NCBI GenBank assembly: GCA_003250175.1
Contig: QKHD01000053.1
Location: forward strand, 1 to 7,718
DNA from: Helicobacteraceae bacterium
GTDB taxonomy: Bacteria; Campylobacterota; Campylobacteria; Campylobacterales; SZUA-545
DNA length: 7,718 nucleotides
Direction: 5' to 3'
In this document: positions 1 through 6,138 of the stretch, piece by piece
How the letters are laid out: each line of letters begins with the position of its first letter
Position numbering within the stretch: position 1 is the first letter of the stretch
The notes under the pieces: model-generated
Told to the model about the DNA's origin: nothing
Database searches by the model: none
What the model saw: the letters and a program-made list of their open reading frames with translations, nothing else
Made by a program: the position numbers and the translations under genes

Positions 1-192
1 CTCGTATCCGGAGATGTTGATGTCTTTGAATTTGGCGATGTGGCCGGCTTTGTAGGTGACGTTTAACGTCTTGCCGTCCAGGGTGTTGAGGCTTAGGGAG
101 CCGATTTCGTCGGCGGGGTTGCTTTTATCGGAACAGGCGGTGAACATAAAAAGCGATATGAGTGGGATAAAAAGCAGGTTTTTCAGGTGCAT
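1..192 (-). CDS. Lipoprotein, 5' part only, possibly thioredoxin-like (TlpA/Cj1207-like)
   Basis: Only the first 64 codons are in the window; the rest lies to the left of position 1. The reading begins M-H-L-K-N-L-L-F and continues through a hydrophobic stretch to a lipobox-like F-T-A-C-S, with Cys20 as the expected lipidation site. It is therefore probably an exported, membrane-anchored lipoprotein. The ATG at 192 has a GGAG six bases upstream. After the signal peptide the reading includes L-N-T-L-D-G-K-T-L-N-V, a kind of segment often found before the thioredoxin fold in TlpA-like proteins. The CxxC active site, if there is one, is outside the window. The thioredoxin assignment rests mainly on synteny: in C. 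jejuni a thioredoxin-like lipoprotein gene lies divergent to the cyclo-ligase gene. The lipoprotein call is firm; the family call is tentative. Confidence 0.7.
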   Translation of the reverse strand, partial: MHLKNLLFIPLISLFMFTACSDKSNPADEIGSLSLNTLDGKTLNVTYKAGHIAKFKDINISGYE

Positions 193-210
193 GGATTACT
201 CCGGAGATTG

Positions 211-219
211 TGTTAAGAT
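211..219 (+). promoter_or_regulatory. Possible extended -10 for the cyclo-ligase/rny/argH operon
   Basis: The 60-base gap between divergent genes contains TGTTAAGAT, which fits the TGnTAnnnT extended -10 pattern and would place transcription start near 226. A second candidate, TATAGT at 231-236, sits so close to the AAAGG ribosome-binding site (241-245) that it would remove most of the leader. No convincing -35 box is visible, which is common in this phylum. This is a weak assignment. Confidence 0.25.
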
Positions 220-252
220 TATGGGCGTAGTATAGTTGACAAAGGCTGTGTA

Positions 253-909
253 ATGGATAAATCCGGATGTAAAAAACGCTGTCTGGCCCGCTTCAAATCC
301 CGTGCTTTGGGGGCGCGAATCGCCAGTCGGAACGGCAACCTTTTTTACCTCGAACGCCTCCTCAAACAGCTCGGTTCACGGCAGATTCTCTGGTATTTTC
401 CGCTCCCCTTCGAAAGTGACATCCGGCCGCTTTTAAAACGGCGCCGCAAGGGGGTTTCTTACTATGTTCCTTTTATGGAGGATGTTAGTTTTAAGATGGT
501 ACCATACCGGTTGCCGATACGCAAAGACAAGTTTGACATCAGCCAGTCCGGGAATTCATTTTTCAAACGCTTTAGAATTGATACGGCCATCGTCCCCGCG
601 GTGGGGGTCGACGACGACTTTAAACGGGTCGGCTTCGGCAAAGGCATGTACGACAGATTTTTTGATTCCCTGGGTTACCGCCCGAATATTATTTTTATCC
701 AACCGGAACTCTGCCGGTGTGCGGGTGTGGTAACCTTTTCCCATGACATCGACGGCGACATACTGATCACTCCGAGACGGCTTTTTTTCAAACGTACCAA
801 AGGTAACAAACATGCTAATAGAGCTTCTATCCGAAGGGGTGGTTATCGCCGGTATCACCTACTTCGTCACCCGAAAAATCGACCAGGCGAAACACGATAT
901 TTACGTTGA
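253..909 (+). CDS. 5-formyltetrahydrofolate cyclo-ligase family protein
   Basis: A member of the 5-FCL/MTHFS family, which uses ATP to convert 5-formyl-THF to 5,10-methenyl-THF in the cytosolic one-carbon pool. The diagnostic stretch is I-V-P-A-V-G-V-D followed by R-V-G-F-G-K-G-M-Y-D-R-F-F at about residues 126-138. This corresponds to the family's RxGxGxGYYDR nucleotide-binding loop, with Met replacing the first Tyr. The segments Y-F-P-L-P-F-E-S-D-I (residues 49-58) and F-K-M-V-P-Y-R (80-86) also fit the divergent epsilonproteobacterial branch. AAAGG at 241-245 precedes the ATG by seven bases. The frame runs about 98 bases into rny. The last 33 residues are Arg-rich, look like out-of-frame rny sequence and are probably not family sequence. 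A TAA at 804-806 in the -1 frame would end the protein just before the rny start, behind a T7 run at 782-788. The family call is solid; the C-terminus is uncertain. Confidence 0.85.
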   Translation: MDKSGCKKRCLARFKSRALGARIASRNGNLFYLERLLKQLGSRQILWYFPLPFESDIRPLLKRRRKGVSYYVPFMEDVSFKMVPYRLPIRKDKFDISQSGNSFFKRFRIDTAIVPAVGVDDDFKRVGFGKGMYDRFFDSLGYRPNIIFIQPELCRCAGVVTFSHDIDGDILITPRRLFFKRTKGNKHANRASIRRGGYRRYHLLRHPKNRPGETRYLR

Positions 910-2338
910 GCAGGCCAAACAGAAGGCCAAGGCCATCGAGCACGAGGCCCAACTGCTCCTGGAAAAACAGAAATCCATGCTCAAGGAAAAAGAGATTGAG
1001 CTGGAGCGCAACGCCAAAATGGAACTGGGCCGCCTAAAAGGCGAGTACCACAGCAAGCTGGACAACCTGATCAAAAAAGAGGAGCGCATCGAAGAGACGC
1101 GCCGGGAGATCCGCAAAAACGAAAACGCCATCAAAAACGAGTACCGCCAGATCGACACCCTGCGCGAGCACTACGAGGGCAAGTACAACGAGATGGCCCA
1201 GATTATCGAAAACGCCTCCGGACTGACCAAGGACGAGGCGAAAGCCATCGCCGTGAGCAAAGCGGAAGAGGCGGCCAGAGCCGAGATCGCCAACGTGGTG
1301 CGCCGCGCCGAGAGCGAAGCGCGCATGGAGGCGAAGAAAAAGGCCAACTACATCCTGGCCCAGGCCACCACGCGCTTTGCGGGCGAGTTTGCCAGCGAGC
1401 GTCTGATCAACACGATCAACCTGGCCAACGACGACCTCAAGGGCCGCATCATCGGCAAAGAGGGGCGCAACATCAAGGCGCTGGAGATGCTGCTGGGGGT
1501 CGATATCATCATCGACGACACCCCCAACACGATCATCGTCAGCAGCTTTAACCTCTACCGCCGCGCCATCGCCACCAAAACGATCGAGATGCTCATCGAA
1601 GACGGCCGCATCCAGCCGACTCGCATTGAAGAGATTTACGAGAAGGTGAGCAAGGAGTTCGAAGAGGAGCTGATGGAGGAGGGCAACCGCATCGTCATGG
1701 ACATGGGGATCTCTGACATGCATCCGGAGCTGATCAAGCTTATCGGGCGCCTCAAGTTCCGCGCCAGCTACGGGCAGAACGCCCTGGCACACTCCCTGGA
1801 GGTCGCGCACCTGGCGGGCATCATGGCCGTGGAGATGGACGGCGACGAGCGTCTGGCCAAGCGGGCAGGGCTATTGCATGACATCGGCAAGGCGCTGACC
1901 CACGAGTACGAGGGCAGCCACGTCGACCTGGGTGCGGAGGTGTGCAAACGCTACAAAGAGCACCCCGTCGTCATCAACGCCATCTACGCCCACCACGGGC
2001 ACGAAGAGGCGGCCAGCATCGAATCCGCCGCGGTCTGCACCGCCGACGCCCTCTCCGCCGCACGACCCGGCGCACGCCGCGAGGTTCTGGAGAACTTCCT
2101 CAAACGGGTGCAGGAGATCGAAAACATCGCCACCGCCAAGGTGGGCGTCGTGAACGCCTACGCCATCAGTGCGGGCCGCGAGGTTCGCGTGGTGGTCAAC
2201 GCCAAACTGATCAACGACAACGAAGCGGTTCTTCTGGCCAAGGAGATCGCCGACGAGATCGAGCAGGGGGTTCAGTACCCCGGCGAGATCAAGGTCAACG
2301 TCATCCGGGAAGTCCGGGCAACCCACATCGCACGTTAA
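812..2338 (+). CDS. rny: Ribonuclease Y
   Basis: A membrane-anchored endoribonuclease that starts mRNA decay. The 508 residues have the family order and close to the usual 520-residue length. There is a short N-terminal hydrophobic anchor (about 4-19), and a long charged coiled coil rich in Lys/Glu/Arg/Ala (about 22-190). The KH RNA-binding domain has G-R-I-I-G-K-E-G-R-N at 211-220. The HD phosphohydrolase domain has H327, the H356-D357 pair in L-L-H-D-I-G-K, H394-H395 and D412 as metal ligands. The conserved A-D-A-L-S-A-A-R-P-G follows at 411-420. AAAGG at 799-803 lies eight bases before the ATG. The start is inside the upstream cyclo-ligase frame, suggesting translational coupling. The argH ribosome-binding site overlaps its stop codon. 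Nothing essential is missing. Confidence 0.98.
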   Translation: MLIELLSEGVVIAGITYFVTRKIDQAKHDIYVEQAKQKAKAIEHEAQLLLEKQKSMLKEKEIELERNAKMELGRLKGEYHSKLDNLIKKEERIEETRREIRKNENAIKNEYRQIDTLREHYEGKYNEMAQIIENASGLTKDEAKAIAVSKAEEAARAEIANVVRRAESEARMEAKKKANYILAQATTRFAGEFASERLINTINLANDDLKGRIIGKEGRNIKALEMLLGVDIIIDDTPNTIIVSSFNLYRRAIATKTIEMLIEDGRIQPTRIEEIYEKVSKEFEEELMEEGNRIVMDMGISDMHPELIKLIGRLKFRASYGQNALAHSLEVAHLAGIMAVEMDGDERLAKRAGLLHDIGKALTHEYEGSHVDLGAEVCKRYKEHPVVINAIYAHHGHEEAASIESAAVCTADALSAARPGARREVLENFLKRVQEIENIATAKVGVVNAYAISAGREVRVVVNAKLINDNEAVLLAKEIADEIEQGVQYPGEIKVNVIREVRATHIAR

Positions 2339-2350
2339 GGAGCACAACAC

Positions 2351-3742
2351 ATGGCACAACTATCACGAAGCGGACGATTCAGCGAAGAGGCAACGGCTCT
2401 GCTGAACGACTTCAACTCCTCCATCATGTTCGACCGCGAGCTGTATCGCTACGATATCCAGGGCTCCATCGCCCACGCCAAGATGCTGGCCAAGACCGGT
2501 ATTTTGACCCAGGACGAGGCCAAGAGCCTGGAGATCGCGCTGTTGACCGTTCAAAACGAGATCGAAAACGGCGAGTTCGAATTCAAGATCGAGGATGAAG
2601 ACATCCACATGGCGGTGGAAAAACGCCTGATCGCCCTCATCGGCGATACGGGTAAAAAACTCCACACCGCCCGCAGCCGCAACGATCAGGTGGCCGTGGA
2701 TTTCCGCCTCTACGTGCAGGATAAGACCAAGACCCTCACCTCCCTGGTCTACACCCTTGTGGAGAGCCTGCACAGCATCGCCAAGGAGCACAAGGCGACC
2801 CTGCTGCCCGGCATGACCCACCTCCAGCACGCCCAGCCCATCAGCTTCGCCTACCACATGCTGGCCTATGCCAGTATGTTCAGCCGTGATCACTCCCGTT
2901 TGGAAGCGAGTTTTGAGCGTAACAACTTCTCGCCACTCGGTTGTGCCGCCCTGGCGGGAACCCCGCACCCCATCAACCGCGACGTGACGGCGGCGACCCT
3001 GGGCTTTAAAGGCCCCACCGTCAACTGCCTCGATACGGTGAGCGACCGGGACTTTGCCCTGGAGATGCTCTTTAACATCTCCATGATGTTCGTCCATATC
3101 AGCCGCATGGCTGAAGAGCTGATCATCTGGTCGAGCAGCGAATTCCGTTTTGTGACGATCTCCGATCAATACTCCACGGGCAGCTCCATCATGCCCCAGA
3201 AGAAAAACCCCGACGTGGCCGAGCTGCTGCGGGGAAAAACGGGCCGGGTCTATGGCAACCTGATCTCGCTTCTGACCGTCATGAAAGCCCTGCCGCTGGC
3301 GTACAACAAAGATATGCAAGAAGACAAGGAAGGGGTCTTCGACAGCGTTCAGACCGCCGAAATCTCCCTGAAGATTCTCAACGAGATGCTGCTGACCATG
3401 ACCGTCAATGTCGAGCGCATGGAAGCGGCCTGCAAGATCGGGCACCTCAGCGCCACCGACCTCGCGGACTACCTGGTCGAGCGCGGCATGCCGTTCCGCG
3501 AAGCCCACTTTGTGACCGGCAAGGCCGTTGCCCTGGCGGAGAGCGAAGGGGTTGATCTGAGCGAACTGCCCGCGGACAAACTCAAAGCCCTCGACGCCCT
3601 CATCGGCGACGACGTGACCGCGTTTTTGAACCTGCGCAACTCCATGAACGCCCGCAAGAGCTCCGGAGGGACAAGCGAAGCCAGCGTCCAGGCGCAGCTG
3701 GACCACTTTGAAAAGTGGCTCAAAAGTAACGTTATTCAATAA
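2351..3742 (+). CDS. argH: Argininosuccinate lyase
   Basis: Catalyses the last step of arginine biosynthesis: argininosuccinate to arginine and fumarate. It belongs to the fumarase/aspartase superfamily and works as a cytosolic homotetramer. At 463 residues it matches the normal length of about 460. Visible signatures are T-A-R-S-R-N-D-Q (106-113), G-M-T-H-L-Q-H-A-Q-P (154-163) with the catalytic-region histidines, and the superfamily loop G-S-S-I-M-P-Q-K-K-N-P-D (277-288) carrying the catalytic serine. Near the C-terminus, L-R-N-S-M-N-A-R-K-S-S-G-G-T is a close variant of the usual ArgH ending. Its AAGGAG begins within the rny stop codon and lies eight bases before the ATG, so it is almost certainly cotranscribed with rny. 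A gap of 94 bases with hairpins follows. Confidence 0.98.
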   Translation: MAQLSRSGRFSEEATALLNDFNSSIMFDRELYRYDIQGSIAHAKMLAKTGILTQDEAKSLEIALLTVQNEIENGEFEFKIEDEDIHMAVEKRLIALIGDTGKKLHTARSRNDQVAVDFRLYVQDKTKTLTSLVYTLVESLHSIAKEHKATLLPGMTHLQHAQPISFAYHMLAYASMFSRDHSRLEASFERNNFSPLGCAALAGTPHPINRDVTAATLGFKGPTVNCLDTVSDRDFALEMLFNISMMFVHISRMAEELIIWSSSEFRFVTISDQYSTGSSIMPQKKNPDVAELLRGKTGRVYGNLISLLTVMKALPLAYNKDMQEDKEGVFDSVQTAEISLKILNEMLLTMTVNVERMEAACKIGHLSATDLADYLVERGMPFREAHFVTGKAVALAESEGVDLSELPADKLKALDALIGDDVTAFLNLRNSMNARKSSGGTSEASVQAQLDHFEKWLKSNVIQ

Positions 3743-3743
3743 C

Positions 3744-3768
3744 GCAAAAGGAATAGAATCCCTTTTGC
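3744..3768 (+). terminator. Hairpin just after argH, possible terminator
   Basis: A perfect 8-bp inverted repeat, GCAAAAGG (3744-3751) and CCTTTTGC (3761-3768), is separated by nine bases and begins two bases after the argH stop codon. The placement suits a terminator or an mRNA 3'-end stabiliser. No run of T follows, since the Ts lie inside the right arm. A classical intrinsic terminator is therefore not certain, and read-through into the OsmC gene is possible. Confidence 0.4.
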
Positions 3769-3796
3769 TACGCTTGCCGCTAAGGCACTAAAGCTA

Positions 3797-3810
3797 GCCT
3801 CTGACGAGGC
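3797..3810 (+). other. Second small hairpin in the argH-osmC spacer
   Basis: GCCTC-TGAC-GAGGC forms a 5-bp stem with a four-base loop, 26 bases upstream of the OsmC-family start. It lies 28 bases after the first hairpin, and the GC-rich stretch between them differs from the AT-rich run (about 3811-3824) before the ribosome-binding site. It could be part of a small intergenic palindromic element or a 5'-leader structure. I cannot tell which. Confidence 0.3.
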
Positions 3811-3836
3811 AGAAATTATTTAAACAGGAGTTTGAA

Positions 3837-4310
3837 ATGCATGTAGAGATTCACAACACCGACGGAATTAACTTCAAGGCCAAAACATCCAAGGCGGAAT
3901 TTGACATCAAACCCAAGGAAGTCTCTCCCATCGAGCTTTTTGCCACGGCGATCATCTGCTGCTCCGGAACGGACATGGTGATGCTTCCGGAGAAGCAGGG
4001 CTTTAAGGTGGACAACCTCGTCATCGAAGCAGACGTGGAGCGCAACGAATCCTACCCGCAGAAGTTCAACACCATGCTGGTGACCTACCGCTTTGACTCC
4101 ACCGCCGACGAGCTGACGGCGCGCCGCTGGGTGCTTTCCTCTATGGAGACCTACTGCTCTACACTCAATACGATCCGGAGCGACGTGAAGCTAAGCTATA
4201 CGATTGTTTACAACGGTAAAACGATTGCGGATAAGGAGAGCCTGATCTCCGGAGAGGGCATGAAGCTGACGGCGGAAAATGCCGGCAACATCGGAGGATG
4301 TTGTAGTTAA
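3837..4310 (+). CDS. OsmC/Ohr-family protein
   Basis: A 157-residue OsmC-fold protein. Family members are homodimeric, cysteine-based peroxidases that reduce organic hydroperoxides, although many YhfA-like members have no proven activity. The family layout is visible: a beta-rich N-terminus, S-P-I-E-L-F-A-T-A-I-I-C-C-S-G (30-44) with the first conserved Cys at 41 or 42, and M-E-T-Y-C-S-T-L-N (103-111) with the second conserved Cys at 107. An unusual G-G-C-C-S ends the protein, adding two more cysteines (155, 156) beyond the catalytic pair. AGGAG at about 3825-3829 precedes the ATG by seven bases. It may be read from argH or from its own promoter in the spacer. Its stop interlocks with that of the opposing HepT-like gene. 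Confidence 0.88.
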   Translation: MHVEIHNTDGINFKAKTSKAEFDIKPKEVSPIELFATAIICCSGTDMVMLPEKQGFKVDNLVIEADVERNESYPQKFNTMLVTYRFDSTADELTARRWVLSSMETYCSTLNTIRSDVKLSYTIVYNGKTIADKESLISGEGMKLTAENAGNIGGCCS

Positions 4311-4687
4311 GCCTGACGCACCAGGTCGGTACGAATCTGCCTAAGGGTTTCGGTGAGGGGAGTGATATGATTTTGACAGATGCTGAAAATGACTTCGGCA
4401 TCCAGATCAAAGTAGTGGTGGCTGATAAAATCCCGGATACCCTTGATCTTTCTCCATTCGATAGCGGGGTAGGCAGCCAAAAGGGTGTGTTCTGAAATTT
4501 TATCAATCTGTTTGAGACTTTCGCCGATGGCAATGAGTTTCATGCAGATGCCGTCCAGGCGTTCTTGACCCTCTTCCGTATCCAGCAGTTCGTCAACCTT
4601 TGTCACTTTTTGGCAGCGCCCTTGAATCGTTTGGGCCGCATCGATCAGCTGGTCGAGAATCGTAAGGATCAGGGTTTTATCATACAC
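4307..4687 (-). CDS. hepT: HepT-like HEPN (DUF86) ribonuclease toxin of a type VII TA pair
   Basis: A 126-residue all-alpha HEPN protein. In characterised pairs HepT is an RNase toxin, and it is silenced when MntA transfers AMP to the tyrosine of its RX4HXY motif. Here the motif reads R-D-F-I-S-H-H-Y: R85, H90 and the target Y92. The preceding I-E-W-R-K-I-K-G-I and the G-E-S-L-K-Q-I segment (55-61) are typical of DUF86. The start is GTG at 4687, inside the 3' end of the mntA-like gene, giving an 8-base GTGTATGA overlap and probable translational coupling. No better start is in frame nearby. Its TAA stop (4309-4307) interlocks with the TAA of the convergent OsmC gene. All key residues are present, so the toxin is probably intact. 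The order, antitoxin then toxin, matches part of this family. Confidence 0.92.
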   Translation of the reverse strand: MYDKTLILTILDQLIDAAQTIQGRCQKVTKVDELLDTEEGQERLDGICMKLIAIGESLKQIDKISEHTLLAAYPAIEWRKIKGIRDFISHHYFDLDAEVIFSICQNHITPLTETLRQIRTDLVRQA

Positions 4688-4970
4688 GGATCGCCTCGCC
4701 TTCGATACGGCGTTTAAGTGCAGGATTCATCTGTTTGCGCAGGCGAACCAGATCGACTTTTGTACCCAGACCGTTTTCAAGACTCTCTTTTAAATCATAA
4801 AGCGTAAAGTAGTCGGTGATATCGGTTTCTACGGCGATGTCCACATCACTTTTCGCTGTTGCTTCGTCTCTGGCCACAGAGCCAAAAAGCAGAATTTGCG
4901 AGAGATGATACTTGCGCATCAACTCATCTTTGTGGTTGGTGAGATACGAGAGGACGGCCTGGCGATTCAT
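4680..4970 (-). CDS. mntA: MntA-like minimal nucleotidyltransferase antitoxin
   Basis: A 96-residue minimal nucleotidyltransferase of the pol-beta superfamily. In the type VII system it adenylylates HepT and so neutralises it. The GSX10DXD active-site motif is complete: L-L-F-G-S-V-A-R-D at 27-35, with G30-S31, and S-D-V-D at 41-44, with D42 and D44 as metal ligands. The third acidic residue is probably D73 in K-V-D-L-V. The ATG at 4970-4968 shares its A with the TGA of the upstream HIT gene (TGATG). No strong ribosome-binding site is visible, so translation probably depends on re-initiation after the HIT gene. The stop lies within the downstream toxin gene. This tight arrangement keeps antitoxin and toxin production linked. 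Confidence 0.93.
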   Translation of the reverse strand: MNRQAVLSYLTNHKDELMRKYHLSQILLFGSVARDEATAKSDVDIAVETDITDYFTLYDLKESLENGLGTKVDLVRLRKQMNPALKRRIEGEAIRV

Positions 4971-5326
4971 CAGAGTGACTTGTGTGTGTCGTCGCGGTGG
5001 TGAATGTGGCCCAGTCGTGTGCCGCCCAGAACGTGAAAGTGCAGGTGGGGGACTTCCTGCCCTGCGTCGTCGCCGTTGTTGGTGATGACGCGGTATCCGG
5101 ACTCATCCAGCCCCATGGCCTTGGCCACATTCTGAATCGCCGTGGTCATATGCACCATGGTCTCTCCATCCACTTCCTGCAGACCCTTAATCCCTTTTTT
5201 CTTGGGAATCACCAGAATATGAATCGGCGCCTGCGGATCGATGTCGTGAAAGGCGAGGGCGTAGTCGTCTTCGTAGATGATCTGCGCGGGGATTTGTTTG
5301 TCGATGATCTTTTCAAAAATGTTCAT
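4970..5326 (-). CDS. HIT-family (HINT branch) nucleotide hydrolase/transferase
   Basis: A 118-residue histidine-triad protein. HINT enzymes hydrolyse adenosine phosphoramidates and aminoacyl-AMP-type adducts through an AMP-histidine intermediate. The signature H-L-H-F-H-V-L at 94-100 is complete, with H96 the expected nucleophile. The N-terminal F-E-K-I-I-D-K-Q-I-P and A-F-H-D-I-D-P-Q-A-P-I-H-I-L (25-38) are classic HINT motifs, as is the N-N-G-D-D-A-G-Q-E-V-P-H region (83-94). It leads the operon with the MntA/HepT pair and overlaps mntA by one base. The ATG has only a weak GTGAG-like ribosome-binding site. In Campylobacter and relatives I recall the HIT gene being placed before pheS. If so, the toxin-antitoxin pair has been inserted behind a housekeeping gene here. 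Alternatively, HIT is functionally tied to the pair. Confidence 0.95.
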   Translation of the reverse strand: MNIFEKIIDKQIPAQIIYEDDYALAFHDIDPQAPIHILVIPKKKGIKGLQEVDGETMVHMTTAIQNVAKAMGLDESGYRVITNNGDDAGQEVPHLHFHVLGGTRLGHIHHRDDTHKSL

Positions 5327-5358
5327 GTTGGCTCACTTGATGCGGGTTAATGGGAGTG

Positions 5359-5367
5359 ATTATAGCA
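5359..5367 (-). promoter_or_regulatory. Extended -10 promoter for the HIT-mntA-hepT operon
   Basis: On the minus strand this reads TGCTATAAT, a perfect TGnTATAAT extended -10. Upstream is an A/T-rich stretch with no clear -35 box, as is usual in Campylobacterota. Transcription would start near 5352, leaving a leader of about 25 bases before the HIT start codon. Confidence 0.6.
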
Positions 5368-5400
5368 GGTTGTTTTTCTGTTTTTACTAAACGGGTAATG

Positions 5401-5440
5401 TTTGAAATGAGTAATCAAAAAGCAGTGGGCGGGTTTTTGA
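5401..5440. repeat. Copy A of a diverged 40-bp repeat, with inverted repeat at the 3' end of the 214-aa gene
   Basis: This stretch shares T-T-T-G-A-A-A-T-G-A-G, an A-A-T step, A-A-G-C-A-G-T and a final G-G-T-T-T-T-T-G-A with 6083-6124. It also holds an 8-bp inverted repeat, ATCAAAAA (5414-5421) and TTTTTGAT (5434-5441), with a 12-base GC-rich loop. The inverted repeat overlaps the last codons and stop of the Cys/His-rich gene, so it could act as a weak terminator before the HIT promoter. Confidence 0.5.
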
Positions 5441-6059
5441 TTGCTCTCCTCTGATTAGCTTTATCATCATGCTCGAGTAATCTATTGATTTGTTTGACAA
5501 TATTCTCGCGTGCACTTTTCTTTTTAAATAGAGCAGGAATATGTAACAAAAAGCTTGACCAACTGTAGTTAACGGTCTTACGATCATTTGATGCGATAAA
5601 ATCACGTAGTTCCAGGCTGGACTCATGATTGAAAGCCCATAGTTGTTGGCCTTTGTATGTAACTGAGTAGTAGGCATCATACGGCCAATTTAAAATATAT
5701 TTTTTCCGTGAATGACAAGCAGAACAACTGTATGCGCCCAAGTCTAACCTATGATTTCTTTTTAAATATTTTGAATGGTCCCAGTTGCTTGGCATATAGC
5801 CTTCTGGAAGATTGGTAATTGCTTGAGTGGAACGGCCGTGTAAAAGAGCATAGTAAATTGCTCCATGCCATTTATGCCCACATGAATCTTTGAATATGTG
5901 ATAGTCAAAAATATCACTGGATTCAAAGAATGGCACATCTTTTTTTTGCTCAATTTTAACAATCTCTGCAAATTCAAATATTGCGTGACCTAAACAATCC
6001 GGACATTTTATATCTACCTTATGAGGCATTGGGTTCCAGTCGTATACTTCACTCGTCAT
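5415..6059 (-). CDS. Cys/His-rich hypothetical protein, probably zinc-binding
   Basis: I do not recognise a named family. The 214-residue protein has cysteine/histidine clusters suggesting two zinc-ribbon-like sites: C-P-D-C (19-22), C-G-H-K-W-H (60-65) and C-S-A-C-H (112-116). Other visible features are an aromatic, Trp-containing core (Y-M-P-S-N-W-D at 88-94, W-P-Y-D-A-Y-Y at 125-131, L-W-A-F-N at 140-144) and a basic C-terminal helix (about 170-205). There is no signal peptide or membrane segment. AGGAG at 6066-6070 is six bases before the ATG, so the start is good. The base composition is visibly more AT-rich than in the housekeeping genes. It sits at the end of an array of small accessory genes, one of which looks like an immunity gene, so a protective or toxin-binding role is possible but unproven. 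Its 3' end carries copy A of the 40-bp repeat. Confidence 0.8.
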   Translation of the reverse strand: MTSEVYDWNPMPHKVDIKCPDCLGHAIFEFAEIVKIEQKKDVPFFESSDIFDYHIFKDSCGHKWHGAIYYALLHGRSTQAITNLPEGYMPSNWDHSKYLKRNHRLDLGAYSCSACHSRKKYILNWPYDAYYSVTYKGQQLWAFNHESSLELRDFIASNDRKTVNYSWSSFLLHIPALFKKKSARENIVKQINRLLEHDDKANQRRAIKNPPTAF

Positions 6060-6082
6060 GCATATCTCCTGTAGCTATAACT

Positions 6083-6124
6083 TTTGAAATGAGCAATAAT
6101 AAGCAGTCGATCGCAGGTTTTTGA
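6083..6124. repeat. Copy B of the diverged 40-bp repeat
   Basis: It lies between the 87-aa gene (downstream of its stop) and the start of the 214-aa gene, so both copies sit just after, or at, the 3' end of a minus-strand gene. By eye about three quarters of positions match copy A after small gaps. It contains a CGATCG palindrome (6108-6113). A separate 12-bp palindrome, GTAACTGGTTAC (6131-6142), follows and overlaps the neighbouring stop codon. Confidence 0.5.
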
Positions 6125-6138
6125 GACCACGTAACTGG

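Noticed and set aside
1034..1810. Minus-strand frame of 258 codons opposite rny
   Set aside because: Same shadow effect. It is unusually rich in Val, Asp and Leu, as expected for the complement of a coiled-coil gene.
1942..2598. Plus-strand frame overlapping the end of rny and start of argH
   Set aside because: An Arg-, Gly- and Gln-rich out-of-frame reading across two well-supported genes.
2363..3739. Long minus-strand reading frame (458 codons) opposite argH
   Set aside because: It mirrors argH almost exactly. argH has full family motifs, and GC-rich third positions routinely open such antisense frames. The translated text shows no motif or plausible start context.
4982..5350. Plus-strand frame of 122 codons opposite the HIT gene
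   Set aside because: The HIT frame has the complete histidine triad and a promoter. The opposite frame is Val-rich and featureless.
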